Origin: Channallabes apus
Lineage: Eukaryota; Chordata; Actinopteri; Siluriformes; Clariidae
NCBI GenBank assembly: GCA_030522415.1
Contig: CM060126.1
Coordinates: 11,328,352 to 11,392,351, forward strand
DNA: 64,000 nucleotides
Direction: 5' to 3'
Under the pieces are notes generated by a model. That model saw only the letters and a list, made by a program, of their open reading frames with translations. It was not told the DNA's origin and searched no databases. Every line of letters begins with the position of its first letter. The stretch's first letter is position 1. Below, piece by piece: positions 36,368 to 47,185 of this stretch. A program made the translations under genes and the position numbers.

Positions 36368-37195
36368 TTTTGAGGTAAATCATATTAGTTTTATAATACT
36401 TTAAGTTCTAGATGCAAGTTTAGCATTTTTTTTCATGACTTTAAGATTATTCTTACATTATCACTTACATGTAGGCTATAGTATCTGCTTCATGCCTTCA
36501 AAGAATGTGAAGAGAATTTAGGACACTTATCAAAAAATATATTGTTTTGATGTCAGTTGTTCTGAAATATCACCGGAGGTGGAAAGTAACGAATTACATT
36601 TACTCGTGTTACTGTAATTGAGTTTTTTTTTTTGTGTATTTCTACTTTTTAAAGTAGTTTTTAAAATCTGTAATTTTACTTAAGTACGTTTTGTTTGAAG
36701 TAATGTAATTCGCTACATTTTAAGTCATATTCGCTACTGAGTAAAAAATAAATAAATGAATGAATGCTAAATTATACAAATTATGCTTTTGCGCTCGCGT
36801 GTGTATCATGTCCTGGTCGCGCGCCGCTCCAGACTCCACTCCAGGTTTTCTGACATCGGCGGCTACCTGACCTTCCACATGGTCGCTTCCGCCCTGAGAG
36901 TGACATCATCGACTAGGGCGACCATATATAAACCGGAAAGAGGTTGTGATTTTGGTGTTTTGATATATGGTTGTGTATTCTGGTTTTGACTTTTTGCCTC
37001 CAATTGACTGATTGCTTTGTCCCTTTGGTTGGTCTTTGTAGATATTTGTAGATAATTTCACTGTTTTTGGTTTAGTTAGTCCGGGAAGGGTACCTGTAGT
37101 TTTTTTTTTTTTTTTTTTTTTTTTTTTGCAGGTAATCTAGCTACTAAATACAAATACCATTTTGTTTTTGTCCTGGGTCCACCCTGAATCTGGGG

Positions 37196-38060
37196 GGTGT
37201 TCCAGAAAGCTTGGTTAACTTACCATTTGGTTAATCTTAACCTCTGGGTTGATTAACCCCAAACCCGCATACCGAGAGTATGTCGGTTCCAAAACACCTG
37301 ATAAGATTTAGTTTAATCAACCCCCTACTGGTTACCCAGAGTTAATGCGCGTGCACGGTCCCTACATAAAGACATTTTCAATGGATCGTGGATTTCACGA
37401 GTTATAATGGAACTTCAAAATGAAATAAAGAGAGCGGCATACTTCACGGAGGCGGAGTTGGAGGTTTTAATGCTCGCTTTTGAAGAATTAAAGCCTATAA
37501 TCCAGAAAAAAAGCAATACGGCTGCATCGGCTAAACAAAGAGTTGGCTTGGCAAAAAATAACGGACAGAGTAAATGCGTGAGTATATTAAATTTATAATG
37601 CTAAATATTTATAATTAATTAAAACACCCCTTCTGCATCCTTTTGACTGTTAAATCACTATGATAGCATTTACTTTTCTAGCCATTGATTTCTTTAGGTT
37701 AAAATACCAGTGTACATTGACTAGGAATATATGGTTTCTTATTTAATAAGTTGTAATCCATCTGGAGCCAAAAGAACTTTGAGCCAAGTCAAAATGAAAC
37801 ACAAGAACATTCTGCAAAAAGGTAATATTTGATAACACATTAACTGTACAATTTATTAAACACGGTTTAGTATATTCTTTCTGTCATGTAGCTAATAGAA
37901 AGAAGGCTGAAGCCCGTCTAACTGGCGGGGGGGCCACCTCCACCTCCCCTCACCCCATCTGAGGAGCTGGCTCTGTCCCTTAATAAAGGGCGACCAGTGG
38001 TTGCTGGCATTCCAGGGGGCACATCACACACACCATGCACCACAAGTAACATAGTGAAAT
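37196..38060 (+). mobile_element. Harbinger-like fragment with Myb/SANT-like gene start
   Basis: GGGGGTGTTCCAGAAAGCTT at about 37196 is typical of a PIF/Harbinger end. Further in, 37407-37598 begins MELQNEIKRAAYFTEAELEV and resembles the Myb/SANT-like DNA-binding protein that these elements encode beside their transposase. A donor-like GCGTGAGT follows at 37575, so the frame's last residues are intronic. The right end and most of the gene are missing. Confidence 0.55.
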
Positions 38061-38528
38061 GTAAGTTTACCACTATGATTTGATTTCATTATATGATTGA
38101 ATAAATTTCTATCTCTGTCACTTAAAGGCTTTTGAACAAGCTTACCGTTTTTATGCAGGCTTACTGTATTTAACTGCATATGATTATGCTACTGTGACTT
38201 TTTTTTGATTAGTTGTATTACTTTGACAAGGTTTTTTTCCTGCATTATTGCTTTGTCTGATAAAATTGAGAATTTTATGGGTTGTATTTTCTTATAGATA
38301 CAGATGGAGGGATTGTATTATTGGACCCTGCAGAAATGACAGTCTGTCACAGTTGTGTTTTGTTGTCAGGTACTTTTAGATCTTTATTTTTTGTCTTTTT
38401 GCCTGATAATGTATACTTGTATATTTCCACTGAAGGATGACGATGAAGAGACCATATCATCTTTTTTGAACTATGCTAGAATGCCTCATCCTACCCCCGC
38501 TGTTAAAAAAAAATTAAAATAAAGTAAC

Positions 38529-38762
38529 CGTGGCGGCACGGTGGTGTAGTGGTTAGCACTGTCGCCTTGCACCTCCAGGGTCTGGGTTCGATTCCCCAGC
38601 CAGGCTCGATTCCTGTCTCTGTGTGTGTGTGTGCCCTGCGATGGATTGGCACCCTGTCCAGGGTGTACCCCGCCTAGTGCCCGAAGTCTCCTGGAATAGG
38701 CTCCAGGTCCCCCGCGACCCTGAACACAGGATTAAGCGGTATAGAAAATTAATGAATGAATG
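38529..38762 (+). repeat. SINE with internal deletion
   Basis: Same tRNA-derived family; the body between the head and the TG-rich part is deleted. The flanks AAAGTAAC (38521-38528, and 38763-38770) are its target duplication. Confidence 0.85.
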
Positions 38763-38844
38763 AAAGTAACTCTAACTTTTACTCAATTTTTTAATGAGCT
38801 ACTTTTTACTTGTAGATTTTTATAATGGTAACTTTACTTGTACT

Positions 38845-39321
38845 CAGAGGTGTCAAGTAATTAAGTACAAATACTTCGTTACCTTACTTAAGTAGAAATT
38901 TTGGGTATCTATACTTTACTGGAGTAATTAATTTTCAGCCGACTTTTTACTTCTACTCCTTACATTTTTAAGCCATTATCTGTACTTTCTACTCCTTACA
39001 TTTAAAAAATAGCCTCGTTACTCTTTTTATGATCAGAACGCGCAACCATCAACCCCCCCCCCCCCCGGTCGCATGATAAGAACGCGCACAACGCACCCCC
39101 TCCCCCTCTGTCGCATGATCAGAAAGCGAGACCTTAATGCTTTTGTCGCCCCTCACGGTACTTTTACTTTTATACTTTAAGTAGTTTTGAAAGCAGTACT
39201 TTTAAACTTTTACTTAAGTAAAAAGCTTGGGTTGATACTTCAACTTCTAAAGAAGTATTTTTGAACCCTAGTATCTATACTTCTACTCAAGTAATGAATG
39301 TGAATACTTTTGACACCACTG
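38845..39321. mobile_element. Tol2-like non-autonomous hAT element
   Basis: Ends CAGAGGTGTCAAGTAATT and CAGTGGTGTCAAAAGTATT (inward) are flanked by a perfect duplication CTTGTACT (38837-38844, 39322-39329). The terminal sequence and TACTTAAGTA subterminal motifs strongly resemble medaka Tol2 ends. It has no transposase and sits inside the other hAT element. Confidence 0.88.
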
Positions 39322-40083
39322 CTTGTACTTAAGTAAAATTTCACTGAAGTAACAGTACTTGTACTTGAGTACAAAATTTTATTACTCTTTCCACCTCTGA
39401 ATATCACCATGTCAATCTAGCCATCAGCTTTCTTAATGCATGCCTGCATATTCTGACACAAGGATAATGTATTTGCTGTATAGCTGTTTTAAAGCATCGT
39501 TTTAAGTAACATTTTGATATTTAGCTTGTATGAGGGGAACTATGGTCATTTTTGTACCAAAAACATTAGCAAAAACTCCACGAACTCTCCGTGTTAACTG
39601 TCACAGCCAATCAGAAGCTGGAGGCGGGAACATTCTAATCTTGTTTCTGATTGGCTGATCAGCAGCCGGAGGTGGAGATATTCTAATTACCACTTCATTA
39701 CTGGCGCATTTAAATAAGCGTGAGGGTGGGACCTGATGTGGAATACGCCTACGTTTATTGCTCAGGTACAGACGTAATATGATATGAACCAGCCAATGGG
39801 AAACAGGCGTCCTTCAAATGTTTAGCTACAGGTGAGGAGGAAAGCAGTCTGAGGGACAGAGGAGAAGACTCTGAAATGTAAAATACCTGCAAGCTCAAGA
39901 GACAATGATGGTAAGATTTTTTTATTGTTATTTTAATTCTTATTGTTGCTGTAAACAAAGCTCATTTATTAATACTGCCACGTTCGTCTGTCGCAAATCT
40001 CAGATTACGTTTTTCTTTTAAATCTAGGATCTTAATGTGTTTTCTTCTCTCTTCCAATCCACCCTAATGCACCAAGGATCCAG

Positions 40084-41251
40084 GGGCCTGTTTCAGAAAG
40101 CAGGTTAAGTGAAAACTCAAAGTTTGGTAACCCTGAGATAAGAGAGTCAGAGTTTTCCGTTTCAAAAAGGCAGGTTTGTCAAACCCGAGAAGGCAGGGTA
40201 ACTCAAGCCTGTTTCTGAAAGAGAGGTAACTATTACTCAGAGTCAGTTACCGTGGCAACTTACTCTGTGAACCTAACCTGGTTGGGAGCAGGTTTTATTC
40301 TCTGAACTCGGAGTTTCTGTCGGTCTCCTCCCCTTTTTTAAAGACGCAGCAGTATTTCTCGCCGTAGCCTTAGTCATTCATTGGCCACATTTCGGACACA
40401 AACAGAGAAGACAGTTAGGAGAATGGCTTGTCCTTTTTTGGAGGATCCCATAGATGAGGAGGCTGCATTAATTCGAAGAGAATTACATTTACGTCGGGCA
40501 AGGATTTTTTGTCTTTTCCCCGTACATTTTTGTTTGAGCGTTACCGTTTTTCATTGCTATCAATTACATATATTCATAATCTAATCCGTCCTTACATCAC
40601 TAATATCACCCACCGTGGCCGTGCTCTTACATCCGAGCAGATACTATGTGCAGCTTTACGTTTCTTTGCTAATGGAAGCTTTCTGTACAATATCGGGAAT
40701 GTGGAGCATATTAGTATGCGCTCTGAGACGCTTTCTGCACACTCACCACCACAACAAAAAATAAAATAAAATAAACACAAGTCACAACACTTTATTTGGT
40801 CTTCTTTATTTCCTAAAAATTAAAACGTCATACATTACTTATTATCTATTATACTGAAATATTTAAATACTTTAAATGTAAACTTGCGCATTAACTTGAG
40901 CAGCTATGTTTTCCCACGCTACCTGTCTCTGTTTCGCCGATGCAGTGGTGTTACTTTTTTTTTTTTTTTTTTGTTAAATATGTGCTCATATTTGCTGTAA
41001 GTTTGCATGAGCATATCAAGTTTAGCTGCTGTTGCCATGGTGACTCGTAATATCTGCGCTCCATTGATAATGGCTTTTTAGAGTCGCGGTGTACACGCTT
41101 AACTCTGTGTTAGTCCACTCAGAGTTGATTGAACTTACTCAGATCAGCTGTTCTGAAACCGAAAACTCTGAGTTTTTAATCTCTGGGTCAATCAACTCAG
41201 AGTTCAAGTTTAAACTCCGAGTTGTTTGAACCTCCTTTCTGAAACAGTCCC
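40084..41251 (+). mobile_element. PIF/Harbinger element, internally deleted
   Basis: Ends GGGCCTGTTTCAGAAAGC and GGGACTGTTTCAGAAAGG (inward) are flanked by a 3-bp duplication CAG (40081-40083, 41252-41254), as usual for Harbinger. Subterminal AACTCAGAGTT motifs recur in both arms. It contains the N-terminal third of a HARBI1-type transposase. Confidence 0.85.
40423..40740 (+). pseudogene. HARBI1-type transposase N-terminal fragment
   Basis: Reads MACPFLEDPIDEEAALIRRE, continues after a frameshift near 40515 with FLFERYRFSLLSITYIHNLI, and then ITHRGRALTSEQILCAALRF, all typical of the Harbinger transposase N-terminal region. It stops before the catalytic DDE core, so it cannot be active. Confidence 0.8.
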
Positions 41252-42332
41252 CAGTTCTTTACTGCCTGTTGATCTTTCTTGGATACACTGGACCGTCCAT
41301 TTTGGTATGTTTTAGATTTGACTTAATTGCACTAAGACATTAGGATTCTGAACTAAAAGTTAGTTATTTGTACACATACATTATATAAGAACTATAGAGT
41401 TAAAAAAGGGACCACATTGTACTATATTTGTAATAAAATTTCCAATCCAATTAATTGGAACATTGGGAATCTTGTTTGAAATTGGTCAGTTCTTCATAGG
41501 TTTTTAGTCAAGGATATTTCACAGGAATGTTTAAGTTTGTGAGAGAATGTTCCACTGTTATAGCACAATAGTCTAAATATTTCATTGTTTTTCATTTTAG
41601 GATTTTACTGTAATGCTATAAAACTGAACTTCTTTTTATTGTATTTTGCATCATACCTATACTATACTGTCACAGTTCTACAGACTATTTTCACAAATAT
41701 TGTAATATTGAGTTTGTGTTAACACTTTATTGAACATGTGTATTCATAGGAATTTATGAAAAATGGTTAAATATCAGGGTTTGTTATTGCTTTGTTTGAA
41801 GGTGTTTGATCTTCAATTTATGAAAAATCTGTGCATAACAGTGTTTCCCTGCTAAATGTCTAATGCTTTTGCTTTATTGAAGGTGTTTGATTGTAATAAT
41901 TTTGGAAAAAATTGTAAAAACATTTTGCTGCTACGTCTAGTGCTGTTTTACTTGAATGTGTTAAATCGTATAAATTTTGGCAAAAATCTGTAAAATAATG
42001 GTGTTTCACTGCTAAACACATAGTGCTGTTGCTTTATTGAAGGTCTTCAATTGTATAAATTTAGCAAAAATCTGTAATGGTGATTCACTGCTAAACTTCT
42101 CCTGCTGATTGTTTAATGAAGGTGTTTAATTATATAAATGTAGGAAAAATCTGTAAAATAATGGTGTTTCTCTGTAAAAGATAAAATAACAATTTCTGTA
42201 AATTTAATGTTTTTGAGCATAATATGAATTAGAGTATTTTACCTTAATTTTACGGGTTTTGTTTGGCAGCCGTTGCTGCCAGTCATTTGACCGTTTTTTT
42301 TATGCTTTAAAAAAATTTTTTTATAAACAGTG

Positions 42333-42470
42333 TAGAGGAAGACCAAAGAGGAGCTTTATGGATGAAGTTAGTTGATGAGAGAAGATGCAGAGGATGGGGT
42401 TAGATGGAGGCAGATGATTTGCTGTGGCGGCCCCTGAAAGGGAACAGCCGAAAGACAAAGAAGACCGTAG
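42333..42470 (+). pseudogene. LINE reverse-transcriptase, second part
   Basis: Continues the fragment broken at 35083: GRPKRSFMDEV, then GLDGGR and the usual 3' end GGCGGCCCCTGAAAGGGAAC AGCCGAAAG. Contains stops. The 3' end is followed directly by an L2-like LINE fragment. Confidence 0.8.
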
Positions 42471-42489
42471 TCAAATTAACCAGAAATAA

Positions 42490-42850
42490 GACCACTGTGG
42501 AAATCTCCACAACATCATGCAATAGTGAGAACTTCATGAACTTTTTTAAATAATGAAATTGTAAATATTGGGCATAAAATTGAGGCTTTGAAACCGAACA
42601 ATGTAATTGATACAGATGTTAACCTAGCCATGTCAGATCGGAACCTAGAACACTTTACTCCCCTTGAAGAGAATGAACTGATTTCACTCATCTCTTCTGC
42701 AAATTCATCAACCTGTATACTAGATCCTATACCGACACATTTTCTTAAACAGATAGTACCAGCAATAACAGAACCCCTGTTGACAATTACTCACTCAGCA
42801 TTGGTTATGTTCCAAAATCTTTTAAATTAGCAGTTATCAAAACAATAAAG
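42490..42850 (+). pseudogene. L2-like LINE reverse-transcriptase start
   Basis: The open frame at 42588-42830 includes NLEHFTPLEENELISLISSA and ILDPIPTHFLKQIVPAI, the segment just before the reverse-transcriptase core in fish L2/CR1-type LINEs; FKLAVIKTI follows after a frameshift. It is truncated on both sides. Confidence 0.75.
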
Positions 42851-42999
42851 ATGGTGTTCAAACCAACTAGTGTTGCAGGGCGTGGGAAAAGATAAGCCTC
42901 CCTTGCCTGTCACAGAACTGGTATCAAACAGCCATTTCATCCCAACCATTTCCTATTGGCTCTTGGAATTCCAAAGGAACATGTCATGCAACAAAGAGA

Positions 43000-43540
43000 A
43001 TAATTGCACAGGTTGAAACAGACTATAGCTGGGCTCTGATCAATAGTGTACTTTTATCCTTTAATAAGGAAAACATTGCAGTGTACCTTGACAGAGCATT
43101 TGAAATAGTGTGTTCATCAACCCTACAGAAAATCCCCATCTTTACTGTAGTACACCTATGCTCTGCCCACATGCTTAAGACAGTGTCTCAAGCATTTGCA
43201 AAAAAATCTGGAGACAGAGGCATACAAGAGTATGCAACATTCACGTTTGCTTACCTTCTAAACTGCACAACTATGCAGGAGGCTCTAAATATTTTTTTAT
43301 CATGTCTGTGGTTCTCACAGCAGAGGAGAATATGCAGTTGGTCAAAAACAGCAAGACCTATCTTGACAGGTGCATCCTGCAATTTAAAGACACAAATTGT
43401 AGATGCGGACATATTATTCCACTAGTTTTGACGCGTATCTTTAATTTGAAGTTTCACTCACACAACAGAAGTCTGATGATCTCTTTGTCTCTCGTATTTT
43501 ATTTTCCAGCATCAAAGAATCAACACTTCATACAGTAGTC
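43000..43540 (+). pseudogene. Transposase-like segment of the Ulp1/PHD element
   Basis: From 43009 the frame reads QVETDYSWALINSVLLSF, then VVHLCSAHMLKTVSQAFAKK and IQEYATFTFAYLLNCTTMQE; after a frameshift near 43305 it goes on with LTAEENMQLVKNSKTYLDRC. The H.C..H.LK pattern recurs in the cores of large eukaryotic transposases whose C-terminal ends carry deubiquitinase or deSUMOylase domains. It is inactive through frameshift and missing flanks. Confidence 0.55.
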
Positions 43541-43995
43541 TTGAGTAAATCCACTGTAGTTACAACACCAGTTGCTGTATCTTGTAAATTTCTGACATTT
43601 ACAACGAACTTTTTTGTTGTATCTTACTAAGGTCTTGGATTATGATTAGCTTACGGTCAAAAGCTTGTGTTTCCATAGCCTTCCGCATCTAAAACTGAAC
43701 TTTCTATCATACGATAGTCATATAGGTACATCTAATAGTGGAATGACATCACAGACCAACTTACGATTGTTAAAATGGATGCTTAACTAACAAGTTCAAA
43801 GCTTATGGCTTATGTAATAAACTTAATGCTTAGTGCTTAACTAATGAACAGAATAAGATAGAATAGAATGAAATAAAACAAATAAACACAACAACAAATT
43901 CATAACAAATACGATATGGCTCTTACACAAATGTTGAGAAACATGAACCACCAAAAGAAGATATAGGGAACAACAGGAGAGCAACGTAAAGACCA

Positions 43996-44176
43996 TTGTG
44001 GGAAAGTCCCCCTTTACAAAAGCATTTCAAGGCAGAGGAGATCAGGCAGAATGCGATATCCTGTCAGAGGCTGCAGTTGGGGTCAAAAATCAGTTCTTCT
44101 GTCCTGGAATCATAGACATCCTACTTGAGAGGTACATGGGAATCTTCCCATTGCGGAGTGGCTTGTTGCTGGGGTA
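43996..44176 (+). pseudogene. Second transposase-like segment
   Basis: GKSPFTKAFQ, then FFCPGIIDILLERYMGIFPL and RSGLLLG fit the region after the core in the same protein family (pattern SPF.K.F ... LWSG). The frame is cut at 44176 by a Harbinger-like 5' fragment. Confidence 0.5.
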
Positions 44177-44530
44177 TCTAATGCCTCTTTTCCACTGCAT
44201 AGAACGGCACGACACGGTTCAGTTCAACTCACTTCGGTTCGGCGCAGTTTGGCTCGCTTTGCGCTTCCACTGCAGTGTAGTAACGCTTTAGCGTGGGCGG
44301 GATTACTCACGTGTCGTTTAGTCGCGGCGCCGCTACTGCCGTGACGTCATCGTAAACGCGCCACAAACAAACACAACAATGGAGCATATCGATGGCATGG
44401 TGTTCTTCATTCTCGGCATGTGGATGTTTTTAACAGCGAGACGAAGGAGTTTGTTTCAAAAGAGGCCGACGGTTAATATAAAAGGTGCGTCCGATCCTTC
44501 TCTGGCTGTCCAATGGAAATTCTTGAAAAA
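44177..44530 (+). mobile_element. Harbinger-like 5' end fragment
   Basis: TGCCTCTTTTCCACTGCATA at 44181 followed by GGCACGACACGGTTC and an open frame starting MEHIDGMVFFILGMWMFLTA resembles the 5' part of a fish Harbinger element. The other end is lacking. Confidence 0.5.
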
Positions 44531-44534
44531 AAAA

Positions 44535-44714
44535 AAGACAGCTTATACCAGCACAGCTGATGACCAGCCGGAACAGTGGGCCAAACGAGAGAGCTCTAGC
44601 CATTCTAAGACAAAATCAAAATATTTCAACCCCCCAAAAGAGATGCCAACACCCAGACTAAGACGTGCCAAAAAACAGAAGCAAGAAAAAATTTCTCTTC
44701 ATGAAAAAGATTAA
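44535..44714 (+). pseudogene. Basic segment, probably of the Ulp1/PHD element
   Basis: Continues in an open frame with TSTADDQPEQWAKRE, then KSKYFNPPKEMPTPRLRRAK and a stop at 44714. It is lysine/arginine-rich and has no domain I recognise; the assignment to the Ulp1/PHD gene rests only on position and strand. Confidence 0.35.
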
Positions 44715-45519
44715 TTCCTTTTTGTGTTGAAAATGACCCAGTGGGAAAGAGCCTTGATTGTTCTGCTTTTTAAAAAAGTAATATTTCATGGGAACACAGT
44801 TAATAATATGGCTTACTGACTTGATTAATACTATTTTGCAGTTGATGTTGTTGTGGGGAAAAAAAGGATAATATGTTAATAAACACACGTGTATAAAAAT
44901 ATGACCCTAATGCATCAGTCATTTTGAATGTGAAAGTTACTTCAATTAGTGAATTCATTGAGTTCCTCACAGCCTCAGGGAAAAAGCTGCACCTCAGCTG
45001 CCTTATCTCTAAGCCTTCTACCTGAGGGAAATGCTCTTACTTTAACTATTAAACATAGCCATAAGTTCTACTGTAGTTTTTATGATTTGATTTCACCAAA
45101 CAGTCAGGTGATCATAGATGATGGGTCATCACTGTTCTTCTAGGTTTTAATAATGCATTTTACAGTTCTTAACACAATTTTAGTAGTTTCAGCAATCTCT
45201 TTAGTTGTTTTCTTTACTTGATGCAGGACAATAATTTGAGCCTTCTAAAACAGAGTAACATCCTTGCCATGCCCACAGGATACGTCTTCTGACATGGTTG
45301 TTTAGGAAATTAGAAGCTCCTCACTGCATCATATCTCTTATTTATAATTAATTAAATCCATGTGGTTGCTGACAGATTACAGCCTTCTTTACTATTGATG
45401 GAATACTGAATGGGCTTTCTGGGCACGGTGCTACACATGCAAACTATCTCAGAACAACAAAACAACACAAATAACCAAAATAAGGCATTAAACAACCACA
45501 GACGATACAAAGCATCTTA

Positions 45520-45596
45520 TAAAAGCTGTAAAGTTGTTTTGAGACAATGTCAATTGTTAAAAGCGCTATACAAATAAAATTGAATTGAATTAAAGT
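45520..45596 (+). repeat. LINE 3' tail
   Basis: TTTTGAGACAATGTCAATTG followed by GCGCTATACAAATAAAATTG and (AATTG)n, the common 3' end of fish L2-type LINEs. Confidence 0.7.
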
Positions 45597-45717
45597 ATGC
45601 ACAAAGATATGGCAGTGATGAGAGACACAAAAATTAAGTGCACAATGATGCACACATGGAATTATCAGATATCCACAGAATAACCACAGATTATTTTATT
45701 TTGTATAATATTTTCAG

Positions 45718-46050
45718 AGGCGGCGCGGTGGTGTAATGGTTAGCACTGTCGCCTTGCACCTCCAGGGTTCAATTCCCCGGCCAGGCTCGATTCCCGTCTC
45801 TGTGTGCATGGAGTTTGCATGTTCTCCCCGTGTTTGGTGGGTTTCCTCCGGGTACTCCGGTTTCCTCCCACAGTCCAAAGATATGCAGGTTAGACTAATT
45901 GGCGTTCCTAAATTGCCCGTAGTGTGTGTATGTGTGTGCCCTCCGATGGATTGGCACCCTGTCCAGGGTGTACCCCGCCTAGTGCCCGAAGGCTCCAGGT
46001 CCCCCGCGACCCTGAACACAGGATTAAGCGGTATAGAAAATGAATGAATG
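45718..46050 (+). repeat. SINE with 11-bp duplication
   Basis: Full-length copy of the tRNA-derived family, flanked by AATATTTTCAG at 45707-45717 and 46051-46061. It lies in what was an intron of the Ulp1/PHD gene. Confidence 0.9.
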
Positions 46051-46192
46051 AATATTTTCAGGCGGTGTCTATGTTCAGGACAGTGCCAACTTAATGCCCC
46101 CACTTTCTTTAAATAAAATGATAATAATTGGCACTGCGTTTTAAAAGAGGTGTAACCTCATTTTAAAAATTCGTTTAACTTGCATGTTGCAG

Positions 46193-46260
46193 GGAAACCT
46201 TAACAACTATGAGGCTGTACTGTCATTTTTACTGGTCAACAACAACCACTGGAAGATGCT
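46193..46260 (+). pseudogene. Ulp1 protease exon with catalytic His, interrupted by an LTR element
   Basis: After acceptor TTGCAG the exon reads GNLNNYEAVLSFLLVNNNHW, then KM and the start of L. The missing last base and the donor (GGTAAG) lie at 57831-57833, on the far side of the LTR retrotransposon. NNHW with a hydrophobic strand before it is the usual setting of the catalytic His in C48 proteases. Confidence 0.65.
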
Positions 46261-47185
46261 TGTTACGACCCCCGGTCTAGGGTCCAGGGACGCAACAAAG
46301 AAAATAATAAATTGATTATAAATAAATATTCTTGCAACCAAGATTTTGTGCGTGGTTTTTATTTTAACACACACGCACATACACATACAGGAAGCTCTGG
46401 GCTTCAGGATTGAGCCAGGCCAAAACAATAAACAAAACCCCCCCTCTATCTCCTCCCTCAAACTAACTAAACTACCAAAAGAAATGAATATAAATCAAAA
46501 TACAGCAACTAAACTAGCTTCCTAACTACTTACAAAAACAGGGGACAACAAAAATGGCACCCAACCCCTACTGCTTCCTTGCAACTATGTACAAACAAGA
46601 AAAGAACAAAATATATATACACAATATTTACAACAAAGAAAACTATATACAAAAGCGGGAGGAAAACTTCCATCCACGCTAACACAAACAAACTAAAGAA
46701 AATCCAAAAACAACAAAAGGGAAGGAGAGAGGCAAGGCGCAACACACAGGCTCTCTCTCCAACCAAACAAACCAAAAACACACACACACTCAAAACAAAT
46801 ACAAAATAACAAACAAATACTCAGTCACCCAGTCACACACCAACACTTCAACATACAATCAATCACTCAATTAATCACACAATCCAACAACCACACAATT
46901 CAACGTTCACAATTAACCAATCAACAACGGAGCACGGAAGTCACACACAAGGTATAAGTCGCGCACTTCCTGCTTCCACTCGCGAGCTTAAGAAGCCACG
47001 CAGATCCACAGCCAGCCAATCACGGCGCACGTCACGGCACGTTCCATCGGGGCGGGGCTTCCTGTAAATAGGAGAGCGGGAGAGACAGAGAAAGGGGGGA
47101 GAGATCGCGCACGCGCCGCCGTCGCGCATGCGCACATACCCGCGCTACACACACACACATACGTGCATTACTTCTGCACGTAACA
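46261..47185 (-). repeat. 3' LTR
   Basis: 925 bp, TG...CA ends with a 7-bp inverted terminus (TGTTACG/CGTAACA). It contains an NRF-1-type palindrome GCGCATGCGCA at 47124-47134. The Gag-Pro frame runs into it and stops at 47032. Confidence 0.92.

Larger units (their letters stand above)
36574..39399. mobile_element. hAT-type element, 2.8 kb, with nested insertions
   Basis: Ends CGGAGGTGGAAAGTAAC and CAGAGGTGGAAAGAGTAAT (inward) are flanked by a perfect 8-bp duplication AATATCAC (36566-36573, 39400-39407). It belongs to the same family as 28926-29581, whose 650 bp correspond to its outer parts. The extra middle contains an LTR-like stretch, a Harbinger-like end with a Myb/SANT-like open frame, a SINE and a second hAT. 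Confidence 0.85.
35084..42332. mobile_element. 7.2-kb DNA element with CACTGTAAAAAA ends, itself full of insertions
   Basis: Ends CACTGTAAAAAAAA (left) and CACTGTTTATAAAA (right, inward) are flanked by TA. Removing it restores the LINE frame exactly (CCT-AGA-GGA-AGA-CCA, giving PRGRPKR), which proves the boundaries. Its own sequence consists of repeated CTGTAAAAT/TTTACGG motifs near both ends. Inserted inside are a solo LTR, two nested hAT elements, a SINE and a Harbinger element. It shares ends with 62160-63738. Confidence 0.85.

Noticed and set aside
37407..37598. Myb/SANT-like frame as a host transcription factor
   Set aside because: It lies next to a Harbinger-type end inside a hAT element and is truncated, so it is a transposon gene remnant.
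45736..46103. Conserved-looking frames recurring at 32916, 33972, 45736 and 59491
   Set aside because: They are the same SINE body translated; the similarity is repeat homology.
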